Source: Neocallimastix lanati (nom. inval.) (lineage: Eukaryota; Neocallimastigomycota; Neocallimastigomycetes; Neocallimastigales; Neocallimastigaceae). From it: a DNA stretch of 64,000 nucleotides. Positions 51,515-62,500 of this stretch are shown piece by piece (the stretch's first letter is position 1; the number at the start of each line of letters is the position of its first letter). The DNA lies in the NCBI GenBank assembly GCA_016946835.1, contig JACVTC010000145.1, positions 335,001 through 399,000 of the forward strand, written 5' to 3'. Both the position numbers and the translations under genes were made by a program. The notes below the pieces were generated by a model. That model saw only the letters and a program-made list of their open reading frames with translations, was not told the DNA's origin and did no database searches.

Positions 51515-54010
51515 CTATACATTAGTTGTATTAAATTTTATAATATTTTTAAGGTGTACTGGTCGTTCTAAGCATGTATGTGTATTAGGATCCATTAATT
51601 GAACTGTATTAAATTTCTTTTTAACTACTTGATAAGGTCCAACAAAATAAGGGTCTAATTTATATCTCGTAAAGTTCCTTACTTTAACTAAATCGCCTAT
51701 TTTTATTTCATTTTGTTTATTAAAACTTGTTTCTTCTTCTCTTTTAGTTTCCCAATATTTATTATTTTTATTGATATTATTACAAGCATCTATAACCCAT
51801 TTATAGTGGTCCATAAATTTTTCAATTAACTTTTCTTCTTGAGTTCCTTGAACATAAGAGGTAGGTAAGGTTGTGGCTAATTCGAATGGTTGTTGATCTT
51901 TTCTACCGTAAACAAGTTCAAAACTGGAATATTTCGTTACTGAACTTTTTGAAGTTCTTAAAGCCCATAAAGCAGAAGGTAACAGCATATCCCATTCTCT
52001 TTCTTTATTTCCTAGTAGTCGCAATAATTTTCCTATTTCTCGATTCCTGTTTTCAGTTAAGCCATTAGATTCAGGATGATAGGTAACAGTAAATTTAATA
52101 TAAACATCAAATAAATCCAGGAATATTCTAGTAAAGTCGGATGTAAATTGTACTCCGTTATCAGTGGTTATAACATTGGGAGCACCATATCTTGCGAAAT
52201 TTTCTGATAAAAATTTTACTACATCTTTTGAAGTAATAGAAGCCAGAGGTTGCGCCTCTACCCATTTGGTAAAATAGTCCACTAAAACAATAATGTATTG
52301 GTTTCCTTGCTGAGTGATAGGCAACGGACCTATAATATCCAATCCAAGATGAGTAAATGGAGCTTCAACTTCAGTTGCATATTTTTCAGTAGGATTTGGA
52401 ATTTCGTTTTTCTTGTTTAGTTGACAGGTAGTACAATTTTGAATATATCTTCTAATATCGACCGTCATGCCTTTCCAATAACAAGTTTTCTTGAGTCTTT
52501 CGTAAGTACTTCTAAACCCTTCGTGTCCGATAGAATGTGCTTTATTTATCAATTGAAATTTATCTTCATTTTTCTTAATAATTTTTCTGAAATTATCACC
52601 ATCTTTAATATATTCTTCTCCATTTAATTTAATTATGTGTTCATCCAAAAATTCTTTCATAAATTCTCCAATTTCCTTATTCTTTTCAGTAGTAATTTCA
52701 TTTTGTTCTTGTTCTATTTCATTTGCACTTTCATTACTACTAGAATCTTTATGATTTATAGCATTAACTTGGTAATTATTATTGTTAATATATGTATCTA
52801 TTTTATTTTCTAATATTTTATTCATATATAATATTATATTATTGAAAACTTGGTATAATTGATTTTGCAATTGACATAGATCTTTAATTTTATGTTTTTC
52901 ATCCATAAAAGCATCTCTTTCATTATATTGTAATATATAGGAATTTATATTGTGCAATATATTATTATTATACTCAATGATATTGGATTTTAATTGAATC
53001 AATTGATTTATAAATTTTTTTAATTTATTTTGATTTATTTCATGTATATGACTATTACAATTTATATTACTCTTCATATTATTATTATATTCTAATATAT
53101 TGTTATTTAAATTGGTTAATTTATTCTTATATATATTTTGATTACAATAATTTATATTATGATTAATGTCTCCAGGGATTGTTAAATTTTTGGAATATTC
53201 CATGATTTTTGGATTTTCTATATACCTTGCTTTTTCCCTCGAAATTTTTAAATTTGAAATAATTTTGAAATTTTTAATTTTTTTGTCTAAATTAATTTTT
53301 GAAAATTTTATATTAGAAATTTTTAGATTTTCATTTTTATTAAAATTTTCTGATTTCATAGTATCTTCATTTTCTGGTTTCTCAGTGTCCTTATTTTCCA
53401 AGTCCATATCCTTTCCCTCCTGAGACGATACTTCCCTTTTATTAGATAATTCTATTGTCCTCTGATCATCATTAATATTATGATTATTTGATTTAATTCT
53501 TGAGAGAGCATCTGCAAGAGAATTTTTCTTACCTTGATGATAGATTATTTTAATTCTTAGCATACTAATGGTAATGCACCATCTAATATGCCTCATATTA
53601 TTCGGTTCTTTATTATTAAATAAACCAACTAGAGGTTTATGGTCTGTAAATAAAAGTGTTTCAAATTTATTACCGGAAATATAAGATTTAAATTTTTTTG
53701 CACAGAAATATACCGCAGTGCCTTCTAAGTCTGTGATACTATAATTTCTTTCTGCTTTTTCTAATGTTCTACTAACAAAATGTACAGGATGTTCTAGTCC
53801 ATCTTCATCATTTATTTGTAATAATACTCCACCTAAACCATCTTTTGAAGCATCAGTTCTAATTATAAATTGTTTATTATAATCAGGAAAAGCTAAAATA
53901 GGAGCCTGAATAATAGAATTTTTTAATTTATCAAAGCTAGATTGTTGTTCTTCTGTCCATGTAAATGAAACATTCTTTCTTAAAAGTTTATTTAAGGGAG
54001 CGGCTAGCAT
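51515..54010 (-). CDS. gypsy pol fragment: RT thumb, RNase H, integrase
   Basis: 831 residues with no stop. Sequence just upstream in the same frame (FRRKFINNFA) shows that the RT thumb continues above the listed Met. RNase H (about 45-172) has its acidic set: Asp53 in RTDAS, Glu96 in DLEGTA, Asp123 in FTDHKPL and Asp167 in ADALSRI. An Asn/Lys/Ile-rich insert (about 173-450) follows. The integrase has an H2C2 zinc module (HSIGHEG ... CTTCQLNKK), a DDE core with GLDIIGP, TTDNGVQF and NGLTENRNREIGK, and the C-terminal FVGPYQVVKKK/PVHLKNI segment. The integrase looks intact. Without the RT palm and protease the element cannot replicate alone, but it could move with a helper element. Confidence 0.93.
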   Translation of the reverse strand: MLAAPLNKLLRKNVSFTWTEEQQSSFDKLKNSIIQAPILAFPDYNKQFIIRTDASKDGLGGVLLQINDEDGLEHPVHFVSRTLEKAERNYSITDLEGTAVYFCAKKFKSYISGNKFETLLFTDHKPLVGLFNNKEPNNMRHIRWCITISMLRIKIIYHQGKKNSLADALSRIKSNNHNINDDQRTIELSNKREVSSQEGKDMDLENKDTEKPENEDTMKSENFNKNENLKISNIKFSKINLDKKIKNFKIISNLKISREKARYIENPKIMEYSKNLTIPGDINHNINYCNQNIYKNKLTNLNNNILEYNNNMKSNINCNSHIHEINQNKLKKFINQLIQLKSNIIEYNNNILHNINSYILQYNERDAFMDEKHKIKDLCQLQNQLYQVFNNIILYMNKILENKIDTYINNNNYQVNAINHKDSSSNESANEIEQEQNEITTEKNKEIGEFMKEFLDEHIIKLNGEEYIKDGDNFRKIIKKNEDKFQLINKAHSIGHEGFRSTYERLKKTCYWKGMTVDIRRYIQNCTTCQLNKKNEIPNPTEKYATEVEAPFTHLGLDIIGPLPITQQGNQYIIVLVDYFTKWVEAQPLASITSKDVVKFLSENFARYGAPNVITTDNGVQFTSDFTRIFLDLFDVYIKFTVTYHPESNGLTENRNREIGKLLRLLGNKEREWDMLLPSALWALRTSKSSVTKYSSFELVYGRKDQQPFELATTLPTSYVQGTQEEKLIEKFMDHYKWVIDACNNINKNNKYWETKREEETSFNKQNEIKIGDLVKVRNFTRYKLDPYFVGPYQVVKKKFNTVQLMDPNTHTCLERPVHLKNIIKFNTTNV

Positions 54011-54021
54011 AGCGAAATTGT

Positions 54022-54339
54022 TTATAAATTTTCTTCTAAAGATGGATAAACAATATTATTATCCACATCTTTAGTTACTAATGCATTAAGACAATGGATA
54101 CTTTTACCAATCACTTTAAATTTACAATTATTAAAAATTTCTTCTTCATCAGTAATTTGGTAAAGAGTGATCCAAGCCTCCATCTGGTTATACCAAGCAT
54201 CAACATCCTTATTTGTATCTGAAAGGACTTGAATGCATTGGAATTGCATTAGTTTATTTTGATTTTTAATTAATTCTTCAGTCATATTTTTAACTTTAAT
54301 TCTATTTTCTAATTGACTGAAAAATTCTTTAATCGAAAA

Positions 54340-54342
<3 letters not shown>
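54022..54342 (-). CDS. gypsy gag N-terminal fragment
   Basis: 106 residues, starting at MFSIKEFFSQLENRIK about 120 bp after the primer site and following a poly-A run in the element's orientation. It contains a capsid-like segment (VDAWYNQMEAWITLYQ). The frame ends at 54022 within sequence that, one frame over, already encodes the RT thumb, so the deletion joined gag to pol out of frame. The usual remainder of gag, including a zinc knuckle, is missing. Confidence 0.75.
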
Positions 54343-54376
<34 letters not shown>

Positions 54377-54446
54377 TATATTTTATTTTATTTTATTAAA
54401 AAAAATAATATTAAAATTTAATAAATATATTTTTCCTCCCACAAGA

Positions 54447-54464
54447 GCCGATATCTCCACCAAA
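54447..54464 (-). other. tRNA primer-binding site of the gypsy element
   Basis: Minus-strand TGGTGGAGATATCGGCTC, adjacent to the 5' LTR after two bases. Its complement ends in TATCTCC, A, CCA, exactly an acceptor stem, discriminator base and CCA tail. The primer tRNA is therefore expected to begin GGAGATA. The amino acid cannot be told from this window. Confidence 0.75.
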
Positions 54465-55020
54465 TGATATACAACTCAAAAGTTCGATGTACTTTTGTTG
54501 GGATTTATTTATTAAATTTATTAATTTATTATTTATTTATTTATTTAATTTTATATAAAAACTACATATAATTAAAAAGACTATTTAACAACTTTCTTAT
54601 TCTTTTAATTACAAACTAACTTAACTTAATATAACTTTTACACAACAACAACTACTATTGCTCTACTATTCTCTTAATTCAGAGAAATGCTTTATTTTTA
54701 TGTTATTTAGTTATAATTAACTATTTAATTAATTGTTCTTGTGATTAGAATAAACTATTAATAATTATTATTTAAGGAAATATTTAAAAACTATATAAAT
54801 ATAAATATAAATATAAAATAATAAAAATATAATTAAAACATTGATTTATGCTATAAAATTTATTATTAATTATAAATATAATTAATATATAGAAATCAAG
54901 CCACATATTGAAATTGTTGTAAAATCATTAGATTTAAATTTGATTTATGACATTAATTTATGTTTGAATAATAAAACTAATTTTATATTAATTAAGGTTT
55001 GAATATTTCATTTTATATCA
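54465..55020 (-). repeat. gypsy 5' LTR
   Basis: 556 bp, almost identical to 50943-51492, with one extra ATAAAT unit and a few substitutions. Confidence 0.95.
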
Positions 55021-56333
55021 AATAAACAAAACCTCATTTTTTCATATATTAAAATGCTTTCTGTACTTAAATTTTAATATTATTATATATTATAATATTA
55101 AAATAGTATTAAAATATGATGATTTGCAAAGGATCAATTTAAATAATTATTTAATATTTTTATTATTAAAACGAATAATACAACAACGGTTAACTTTAAT
55201 ATGTATTGATGTAGTAAATCAAATATTTAACTTAATAATATTACTTCTTTTAACATCTTTTAAGATAATTTTTTTTTATATAAATAAAGTTAATTAATAA
55301 TAATAACTAATAATCTAATAATAAAATTTACTTTTTTTTAAAATTTTAATTAAAAGTAAAAAAAATAATTGGCTTATATTGTTCTTAGCAAATGAATAGT
55401 TGAGATTTTTCATTAATTAAAAGTTTTAATTTAAAAAAAAAAAAAAAAAAAAAAATTAAAATTTAAAAATTAAATAATTAAATAAATTTAAATTAAAATT
55501 TTTTTTATAAAAAAAAAAAAAAAAAAAAATTTAGTTAATTTCTTTTAATTTTCATATGAAAATCAAAATATTTTAAAAAAAAAAAAAAAAAAAATTTAAC
55601 CATATGAAATATATATGTAATTTTTATTTATTAATTAAATCAAATCAAAAAAAAAATCATTTATATATTAAGCCATTACATTTAAATACTTTATTTGAAA
55701 ATTATAAACTTTGAAATATAATATTTTAATTAGAAATTAAGTAGATAACTATAATAATATATCATATTAAAATATTTAAATAATTATTTTTAATAAGTAA
55801 ATAAAAAATATTTAATAATAAATAAATTAATATATTAAAAAATCATTATATAAATACAATATATTGAAAAGCCATATAATAAAATTTTTATTTTTTTTTT
55901 TTATTTAAATTTTTTATTAATAATTTAACCACAATAATTATTAAATAATGGATTAAATAATTCCTCAATAAAAGTAAAAGTATATATAAATTTTTTTCTA
56001 ATAATATATGAAACACTTTTAATATTATTTAAACAATTTTAAATAATCTTTATCAATTAAATCCTTTTAAATAAAATATAAATTTAAACTTTTTTTTTCT
56101 TTTTTTTTTTTTTAATATTATTAAGATAATTTTTATTTTAAATAATTTTTATTAATTAATTATTTATAAATAAAAAATATATAAATTTAAACTTTTTTTT
56201 TTTTCTTCTTAGTATTTTACAAATATTTTTCTAAATTTAAAATTATTAAAATAAATAAATAAAAAAAATAGAAATTGAATCAATTATAATTTATTTATTT
56301 ATTTATTTATTTATTAATATTTTGACATCTAAA

Positions 56334-56382
<49 letters not shown>

Positions 56383-56588
56383 CTATAAATAAAATAAATT
56401 AAAATAATAAAAAAAAAAGTTAATTTAAAATTATAATTAACATCAATTTAAATATTAATTATAATTAATACTAATTTAAATATTTAATTAAATTTTCAAT
56501 TTTAAAATTTCAAATTCACATTTTCAAATTTCACAATTTTATAATTAATAATAAAAAATAGTTAATATATATATATATATATATAAAA
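55021..56588. other. non-coding AT-rich gap, promoter side of the CoA-transferase gene
   Basis: Poly-A/T runs, TTTA tetramers and an (AT)n run at about 56351-56380. No gene is visible. The last 250 bp before 56589 are AT repeats without a recognisable binding site. Confidence 0.65.
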
Positions 56589-58205
56589 ATGAACACTAAA
56601 AAAATATTAAATAAAAAAGCTTACGATGCTCAAGTAATATATGATTATTTAGTTAATTTATTAAATTTGGAACCAAAACTTCCAGTAATCTTTATAGCAG
56701 ATACTAATACTGAAAAAGAATTAAAAAGAAATTATCTTACGGAAAATCCATTTCCTCATATAATTGCTCTTGTTTTAGCAAAATTAAGAAAAGCGGCTGT
56801 TGATAAATTATTTTTAGAAGAAAAAGTATTACAGACTCCAGTAATTGCTGCTGTTCTTTCATTATGTGCTAATGTAGCAAGTGAAATTGGTGAACTTAGA
56901 GGTGATAATTTATCTAATGAGAAAATTTATTCGGATATTTCTTATGCAGGTTTACAAGCCATTCGATTATATATGGCTAATTATGATGATAAAGAATTTA
57001 AAAAATCACGTTTAGCCTCTGCTATTCGAGTTGATAATGCTATTAATGGTTCCTTTTACAAATATAAAACTAAAGATAACAAATATGTTTCTTTTCATGT
57101 CTACTATCAAGATCAACAACAAAAATTAGTGAAAGCTCTTAATCTTAATAAACCTTCCGATAAATTTACATTGAAGTCCATTTTATTTGACGTCAGATAT
57201 CTTTCTGGTGTTACCAAAAATTATAATGCTCAAGATTTAGAGGATTTATCTTTTAAATGTGGAGCTTGTGCCTGCGTGATTCGTTCCCGTAAACAATTTG
57301 AAGCTACCGAGGTAGGCAAAGCTTTAACAGAAATGCCGTTAATTCGATTTAAAGAGTTTGATAAAAACCCTAATTGTAAGATGAATTTATCAAAAGATCT
57401 ATCGAAAGGTCCGTTAACTGGAATTAAAGTTTTAGATTTAACACATATTATTGCTGGACCAGCTTGCAGTAGAATATTGGCAGAATATGGAGCAGATGTT
57501 CTTCTTGTCAGAAGAGGAAAATTTATTGAACAGGAACAGGCGATGCTTGAATTAGATGGATGGGCAGGTAAAAATTCCATTCAATTAGATTTAAATAAAA
57601 AGGAAGATTTAGCGAGAATGAAAGAATTAATAAAGGAAGCCCATATTATTACTTATAGTTATCAAGATGGTTGTTTTGACAAATTTGGTTTATCTATTGA
57701 GGAAATAAGAAAAATTAATCCTATGGTGATTTATTCTCATTTAATGTGTTTCTCTGATACGGTTTGGAGAGATCGTCCGGGATGGGCTCCTTTAGCTGAA
57801 GATATTACTGGTTTATCCGTAAGAAATGGATCACTGGAGAAACCAATCAATTTGAATGGAGTCCCCTTAGATTATATACCTGGATTTATATTAGCCTTGG
57901 GTACATTGATTGCTATCAGAGATAATCTAAAGGAAGGTAGAGTATGTCAAGTTACTACTTCATTAACAAGAGGAGCCATGTTTTTGCATGAAGCGACTGA
58001 TTTATGTCAAAAAGAAAATAAAGTAAGTGATCGAACTCAAATTTCAGAGACGCCCATCGACGGAAGATTTAATAAATCTAGAATATATGTAGAAACGAAA
58101 GCAGTTGGTCGAGTTGGGTTCCCGGCTCCAGCCACCTATCATACTAAATATTCCAATTTAGAAGCTAATATGTCTTTCTCTGATGGTAATCACGGTTTTT
58201 TCTGA
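56589..58205 (+). CDS. family III CoA-transferase-like protein (CaiB/BaiF)
   Basis: 538 residues, no visible intron. From about residue 274 the sequence has the family III CoA-transferase N-terminal fold signature: GPLTGIKVLDLTHIIAGPAC, EYGADVLLVRRGK, WAGKNSIQLDLNKKEDLARM, GLSIEEIRKINPMVIYSHL and GLSVRNGS. Residues about 55-240 look like the other half of the family domain (AALRLY-like GLQAIRLYMA, NGSFYKYKTKDNKYVSFHVY). The order C-terminal half then N-terminal half suggests a partial duplication or rearranged fusion, an arrangement that fungal relatives may share. Family members transfer CoA between acids or racemise 2-methylacyl-CoA; the substrate here is unknown. Ser/Thr replaces the usual run around the catalytic Asp and I could not place that residue with confidence. 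The start is supported by AAAAATGAAC. Confidence 0.85.
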   Translation: MNTKKILNKKAYDAQVIYDYLVNLLNLEPKLPVIFIADTNTEKELKRNYLTENPFPHIIALVLAKLRKAAVDKLFLEEKVLQTPVIAAVLSLCANVASEIGELRGDNLSNEKIYSDISYAGLQAIRLYMANYDDKEFKKSRLASAIRVDNAINGSFYKYKTKDNKYVSFHVYYQDQQQKLVKALNLNKPSDKFTLKSILFDVRYLSGVTKNYNAQDLEDLSFKCGACACVIRSRKQFEATEVGKALTEMPLIRFKEFDKNPNCKMNLSKDLSKGPLTGIKVLDLTHIIAGPACSRILAEYGADVLLVRRGKFIEQEQAMLELDGWAGKNSIQLDLNKKEDLARMKELIKEAHIITYSYQDGCFDKFGLSIEEIRKINPMVIYSHLMCFSDTVWRDRPGWAPLAEDITGLSVRNGSLEKPINLNGVPLDYIPGFILALGTLIAIRDNLKEGRVCQVTTSLTRGAMFLHEATDLCQKENKVSDRTQISETPIDGRFNKSRIYVETKAVGRVGFPAPATYHTKYSNLEANMSFSDGNHGFF

Positions 58206-58566
58206 ATTAAAATTAAAATTAATGGTTATATTAATATAATCTATATATATAATCTATTTCATTTGATATGAAATTATAAATAAATAATAATAATAATAAT
58301 AATAATAAAATGAATTAAATTTTAAAAAATATATATATTATTAAAAAAAAAAAATGTTTAAATATTTATATTAATAATTATATACATAAATAAAAATAAA
58401 AAAAAAAATAATAATAATAATAATAAAGGAACATTTTTTCATAATATATTATTTTATATTTTTATTATTAATATTATTATTATTATTATTATTTGTTTTT
58501 GTTTTTTTTTTTTTTTTGTTCTGTTTTCTTTTTTTTCTTTTTTTTTTTTTTTTTTTTTTTTTTTGT

Positions 58567-58601
<35 letters not shown>

Positions 58602-59530
58602 TATAAAAAAATAGCTATAGTAATGTAATAAATCATATATTTTTTTTTTATTAAATTTATATTATTATTAATATAAATTTTAGTATAGAATAAATATAGA
58701 AATAAGAATTGAAAATAAAAATGAAAAAAAAATAAAAATGAAAAAAAAAAAATAAAAAAAAAATAAAAAAAAAAAAAAAGACATGAGTAATAAATCTTTA
58801 ATAGATTTTTATTATAAATAGAATTTTTATTATAAATAGATTTTTTTTTTTTTTTTTATTATATATTAGAATTTTTTATTATATATTTTTATTTTAATAT
58901 AATAGATTTTTAATATAATATTATTAATATGATAGATTTTTAAATTTAATAAGAAAATAATATAAAATAAAATAAAATAAAAAAAAAAAATATTAAATAA
59001 ATAAATAAAATATATAAATATATATATATAACATAAAATAAATTTTATTTTTAAAATGATGATGAGGCTTTTTTTTTTTTTTTTTTAATGGTATTAATAA
59101 ATATTAAATAAGTTATATATATGAATATAATTATAAAATAATAAATATTATGTATATATTTTAATTTTAAATTGGTTTAAGGATAGTAGAAATGGGATAT
59201 TATAAAATATTTTATTATGTGATATACTTAAAAAAAGCATTTTAAGTTTAAAATATTCTTTATATTTTTTGGAAATAACATTTAAGCTTAAAATATTCTT
59301 TATATTTTTTGGAAATATAATTATTAATAGTGATTATTATTATTTTTATTATTATTTTTATTATTATTTTTATTATTATTTTTATTATTATTATTGTTGT
59401 TGTTGCTGCTATTGTTATTTATTTAGTTTAAAATATAATTTATTTAAATTTGATAATAAAGTTAATAAAAATGATATATATGAATATATAAATATAATAT
59501 ATATATAATTTTTTTTTTTTAAAAAAAAAA
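58206..59530. other. convergent intergenic region
   Basis: Lies between the 3' ends of two convergent genes. Holds long poly-T runs (58540-58564), TTTA tetramers, AATA arrays, a duplicated ATTTTTATTATAAATAGA segment near 58803-58840, a duplicated AAATATTCTTTATATTTTTTG near 59250 and 59289, and an ATTTTT triplet array near 59332-59400. No gene is visible. Confidence 0.7.
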
Positions 59531-62500
59531 TTAACGATATTTTTGATAATTATTATATGGTTGTTGAGGTTGTAATTTTATATGATAATTAGGATTAGAA
59601 TAAAATGATGATCTATTTGAATATTGAATATAAGAAGAATTAGAACTTTGACTTGAACTATGCACGGAAGGCGTTGAAACAGCATTATTTGGTACTCTTG
59701 AAGAAGAAAAATTAGAAGCCGATGGATATTGTGATTTTATTTGAATATAAGATGACCTTTTTGATTGAGATGAAGGTTGTGTTGGATTGGATTGGGTGGA
59801 AGAATAAGAAGTGAAGGAAGAAGATTGTGAACTATTGTAAGATAATCTTTTAGGATTAATAGGTGTAGCAGAAGAGTCATAAGACGAAATTGGGACAGGA
59901 GAAGAATATCTCTTTGAATTAATAAGATTTGCATTTGGATTTGCGGACGATAAACGTTTAGGTTTAACCACATTAGAAGGTACAGGATGATAGATAGGCA
60001 TTGGATTGCCTGTTGATAATCTTTTATGATTCACATGATTCGATGGAGTTGACACATAATGAGATGAAGATAATGGATTAGGCGAAGAAATTATTTTATG
60101 ATTAGAAGAAGCTTGATTTGTCATTGAATTATTAGAAAAACATCTTTTATTGTTATTAGGAACTACAGAAGACGTAGATGAGATAGGAGAAGAATATAAT
60201 TGATGTTCATTTTGAATGGAATAAAGTTGTGTGGATTTCACATTAGATTGAGTAGAGACTCCTCGAGGAGGAGCACTAGATAAAATTCTAGAGGAACGTT
60301 TTGAATGAGTTTGGCTTTGATTTTTATTTTGATTATGACTATGAATATGATTATTATTGGGATTGAGATTATGATTATGATTATGATTATGATTGTGATT
60401 ATGATTATTACTATTATTAAGATTTTGATATTGAATTTGATTTTGATTTTGTGAATAAATACTTGAACTTCTACGATTATTATTATTATTACTATTATTA
60501 TTTGTTATATTATTTTCATCAAAAGATATATTTATTGTGTTATCTCCTTTAGAATTTAAGTAAATAGATGATGGTGAATCTATCACTTTCGTATTTACAT
60601 CTGTAGACGAGTTGACTGAATTAAGTGAAGGGGATGAAGGTGAGGCATTATAAGAATTTGAACTAAGAATTTTAATAGCAGTTAATTTTTGTTTTCCTTT
60701 TGAAATCCTAGAATATACAATGTCTGGACTATTTTCTGAAAGTTGAAGTTTAATATCTCTTCCAGTTATGACTTGTTGAGGTACAGAAGGATCTGTTTCT
60801 TTCCATATAGCAATATAATCAGAAGTAAAGGTATATATATATGGAGAGCTATATGCAAAATCTTTTGGTTCACCATACCAATTAAAAAGAATATTGGGAC
60901 GAGAATGACCACCATTTTTATCAATGAAGAATCCAATTTTATTATAACAAAGTAAAAAGTCATCTTTTTTCGTTTTAAACATATTCATAGGGAGATATTT
61001 AGATATAAGTAAATTTTTGAAAGAAACATCATTAGGATTTAATAAATTTTGTCCTGTTAAATTATTGATATTAAGAATTTTGAATCCACGACTGCAAGCA
61101 ACACATAAAGAATGACGTAAAAAGTGTATTGAATGACTTTCACATTGAATATAAAATGTTCTAATAAGTTGAACAACTTCTCCTATTAAATAAAGATCCC
61201 TATTTTTCCTTTGATATGTAGCATTAATTAAAAAGTTTCTGGGTTCAAAAATTTTTATTGTTGTTTTTTTATTAGAAACTTTTGCACAACATAATAGAAA
61301 ACGACCATCACATGATCCTAAAGAAATAAAACTGATATTATTACAAATTGGCTTATTTAATTTTACATTATTCACATTAGTATAAACATTTTTCAAAATA
61401 AGAGATAAACTATATGTATAGACATTATGATCTAAATATATATATTATAATATTTTGTATTTATATGTAATACAATTAAAGAAATAGTATATACAATTTA
61501 CATATATATAAATAAAAATATATATATATTATCATTAATTTTTATTATTATTAATTATTATTATTAAATATTAGTAGTTTTATATTATATATATATATAT
61601 ATTTATATATATTATATACATATGTATTTTTTTTTTTTTTTTTTTTTTTTTATAACTTACTTGATAAAATAAATAGAATATCAAATTCTTCCAAAGCAAT
61701 AATTTGAGTAATTTTTAAGAGAGGAATTAAAAGTTTTAAAGTAGATTGTTCAGTTAAAACATAAATGCCATGATCATTACATAATAAAAGAGTACCATCC
61801 TTTAAACGACAAAATGAGCGAAGAGGATTTTCGATTTTTGAATATGAAAAAAAGCATACTTCTTTTGCAATAGGTTTTGGTAATCGATCTAATTGACTTT
61901 GAATAGCATTAACCCATGCTCTTTGTTCAGAATAAACTGAAGTATAAAAATGATAAGAACAATGTCCAATATGTCTTATAGTAAGAATATAACCAGTAGG
62001 ATTAAAAAGAGCATACATACAATGACCATAATTTCTAATAGTTAAAGTATTAGTATTATTAGTTGCTATTGTAGAAAAAGATGAAGAAGATTTATCATTC
62101 GTAGCATCCTTACGCCTTGATAAAGAATATTTTTGATCAGAATAATGAAGTGAGAGTAGTGAAAGTGGAATTGGAGATCCACGAATATGATAATTCATGC
62201 TATTTTTATTTTTATTAATTATTACTAAACAATTATCCAATAAAAGAAGAATAACACTTTGTCTGGTATCTAAGGTGAAATAAGAAGAAGAAAGAAAAGA
62301 AAGACTACCTTCACGTATATATTCACGTTTAGGATCATTTAATTGAATAAGGGAAAGATCATTGCTTTTTTCAAATTTCAAAAGTTCAGACCATTGTTCA
62401 ATTTTTAATCGATTAATTTCTTTACCAATTAAATTATTGATTTCAGTTAAAAGAGATTCTAAATTTTTAATGGCTTCCTTTAATAAAATTTGATCACGAT

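Larger units (their letters stand above)
50943..55020 (-). mobile_element. Ty3/gypsy LTR retrotransposon, internally deleted
   Basis: Two LTRs of about 550 bp (50943-51492 and 54465-55020) begin TGATAT and end ATATCA, a 6-bp terminal inverted repeat. They differ by only a few substitutions and one 6-bp indel, so insertion was recent. AATA flanks both outer ends (50939-50942, 55021-55024), a likely 4-bp target duplication. Reading on the minus strand, the right LTR is the 5' one. Two bases after it comes TGGTGGAGATATCGGCTC, which has the form of a primer site complementary to a tRNA 3' end with CCA. Next to the other LTR, GGTGGGACGAA serves as a purine tract. The interior of about 3 kb holds a gag start and a pol frame but lacks the rest of gag, the protease and the RT palm. 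Confidence 0.95.

Noticed and set aside
51871-53423. Plus-strand frames across the gypsy pol gene
   Set aside because: Antisense shadows of an unmistakable RNase H-integrase sequence.
57230-57580. 116-residue minus-strand frame in the CoA-transferase gene
   Set aside because: Antisense to a conserved CoA-transferase segment.
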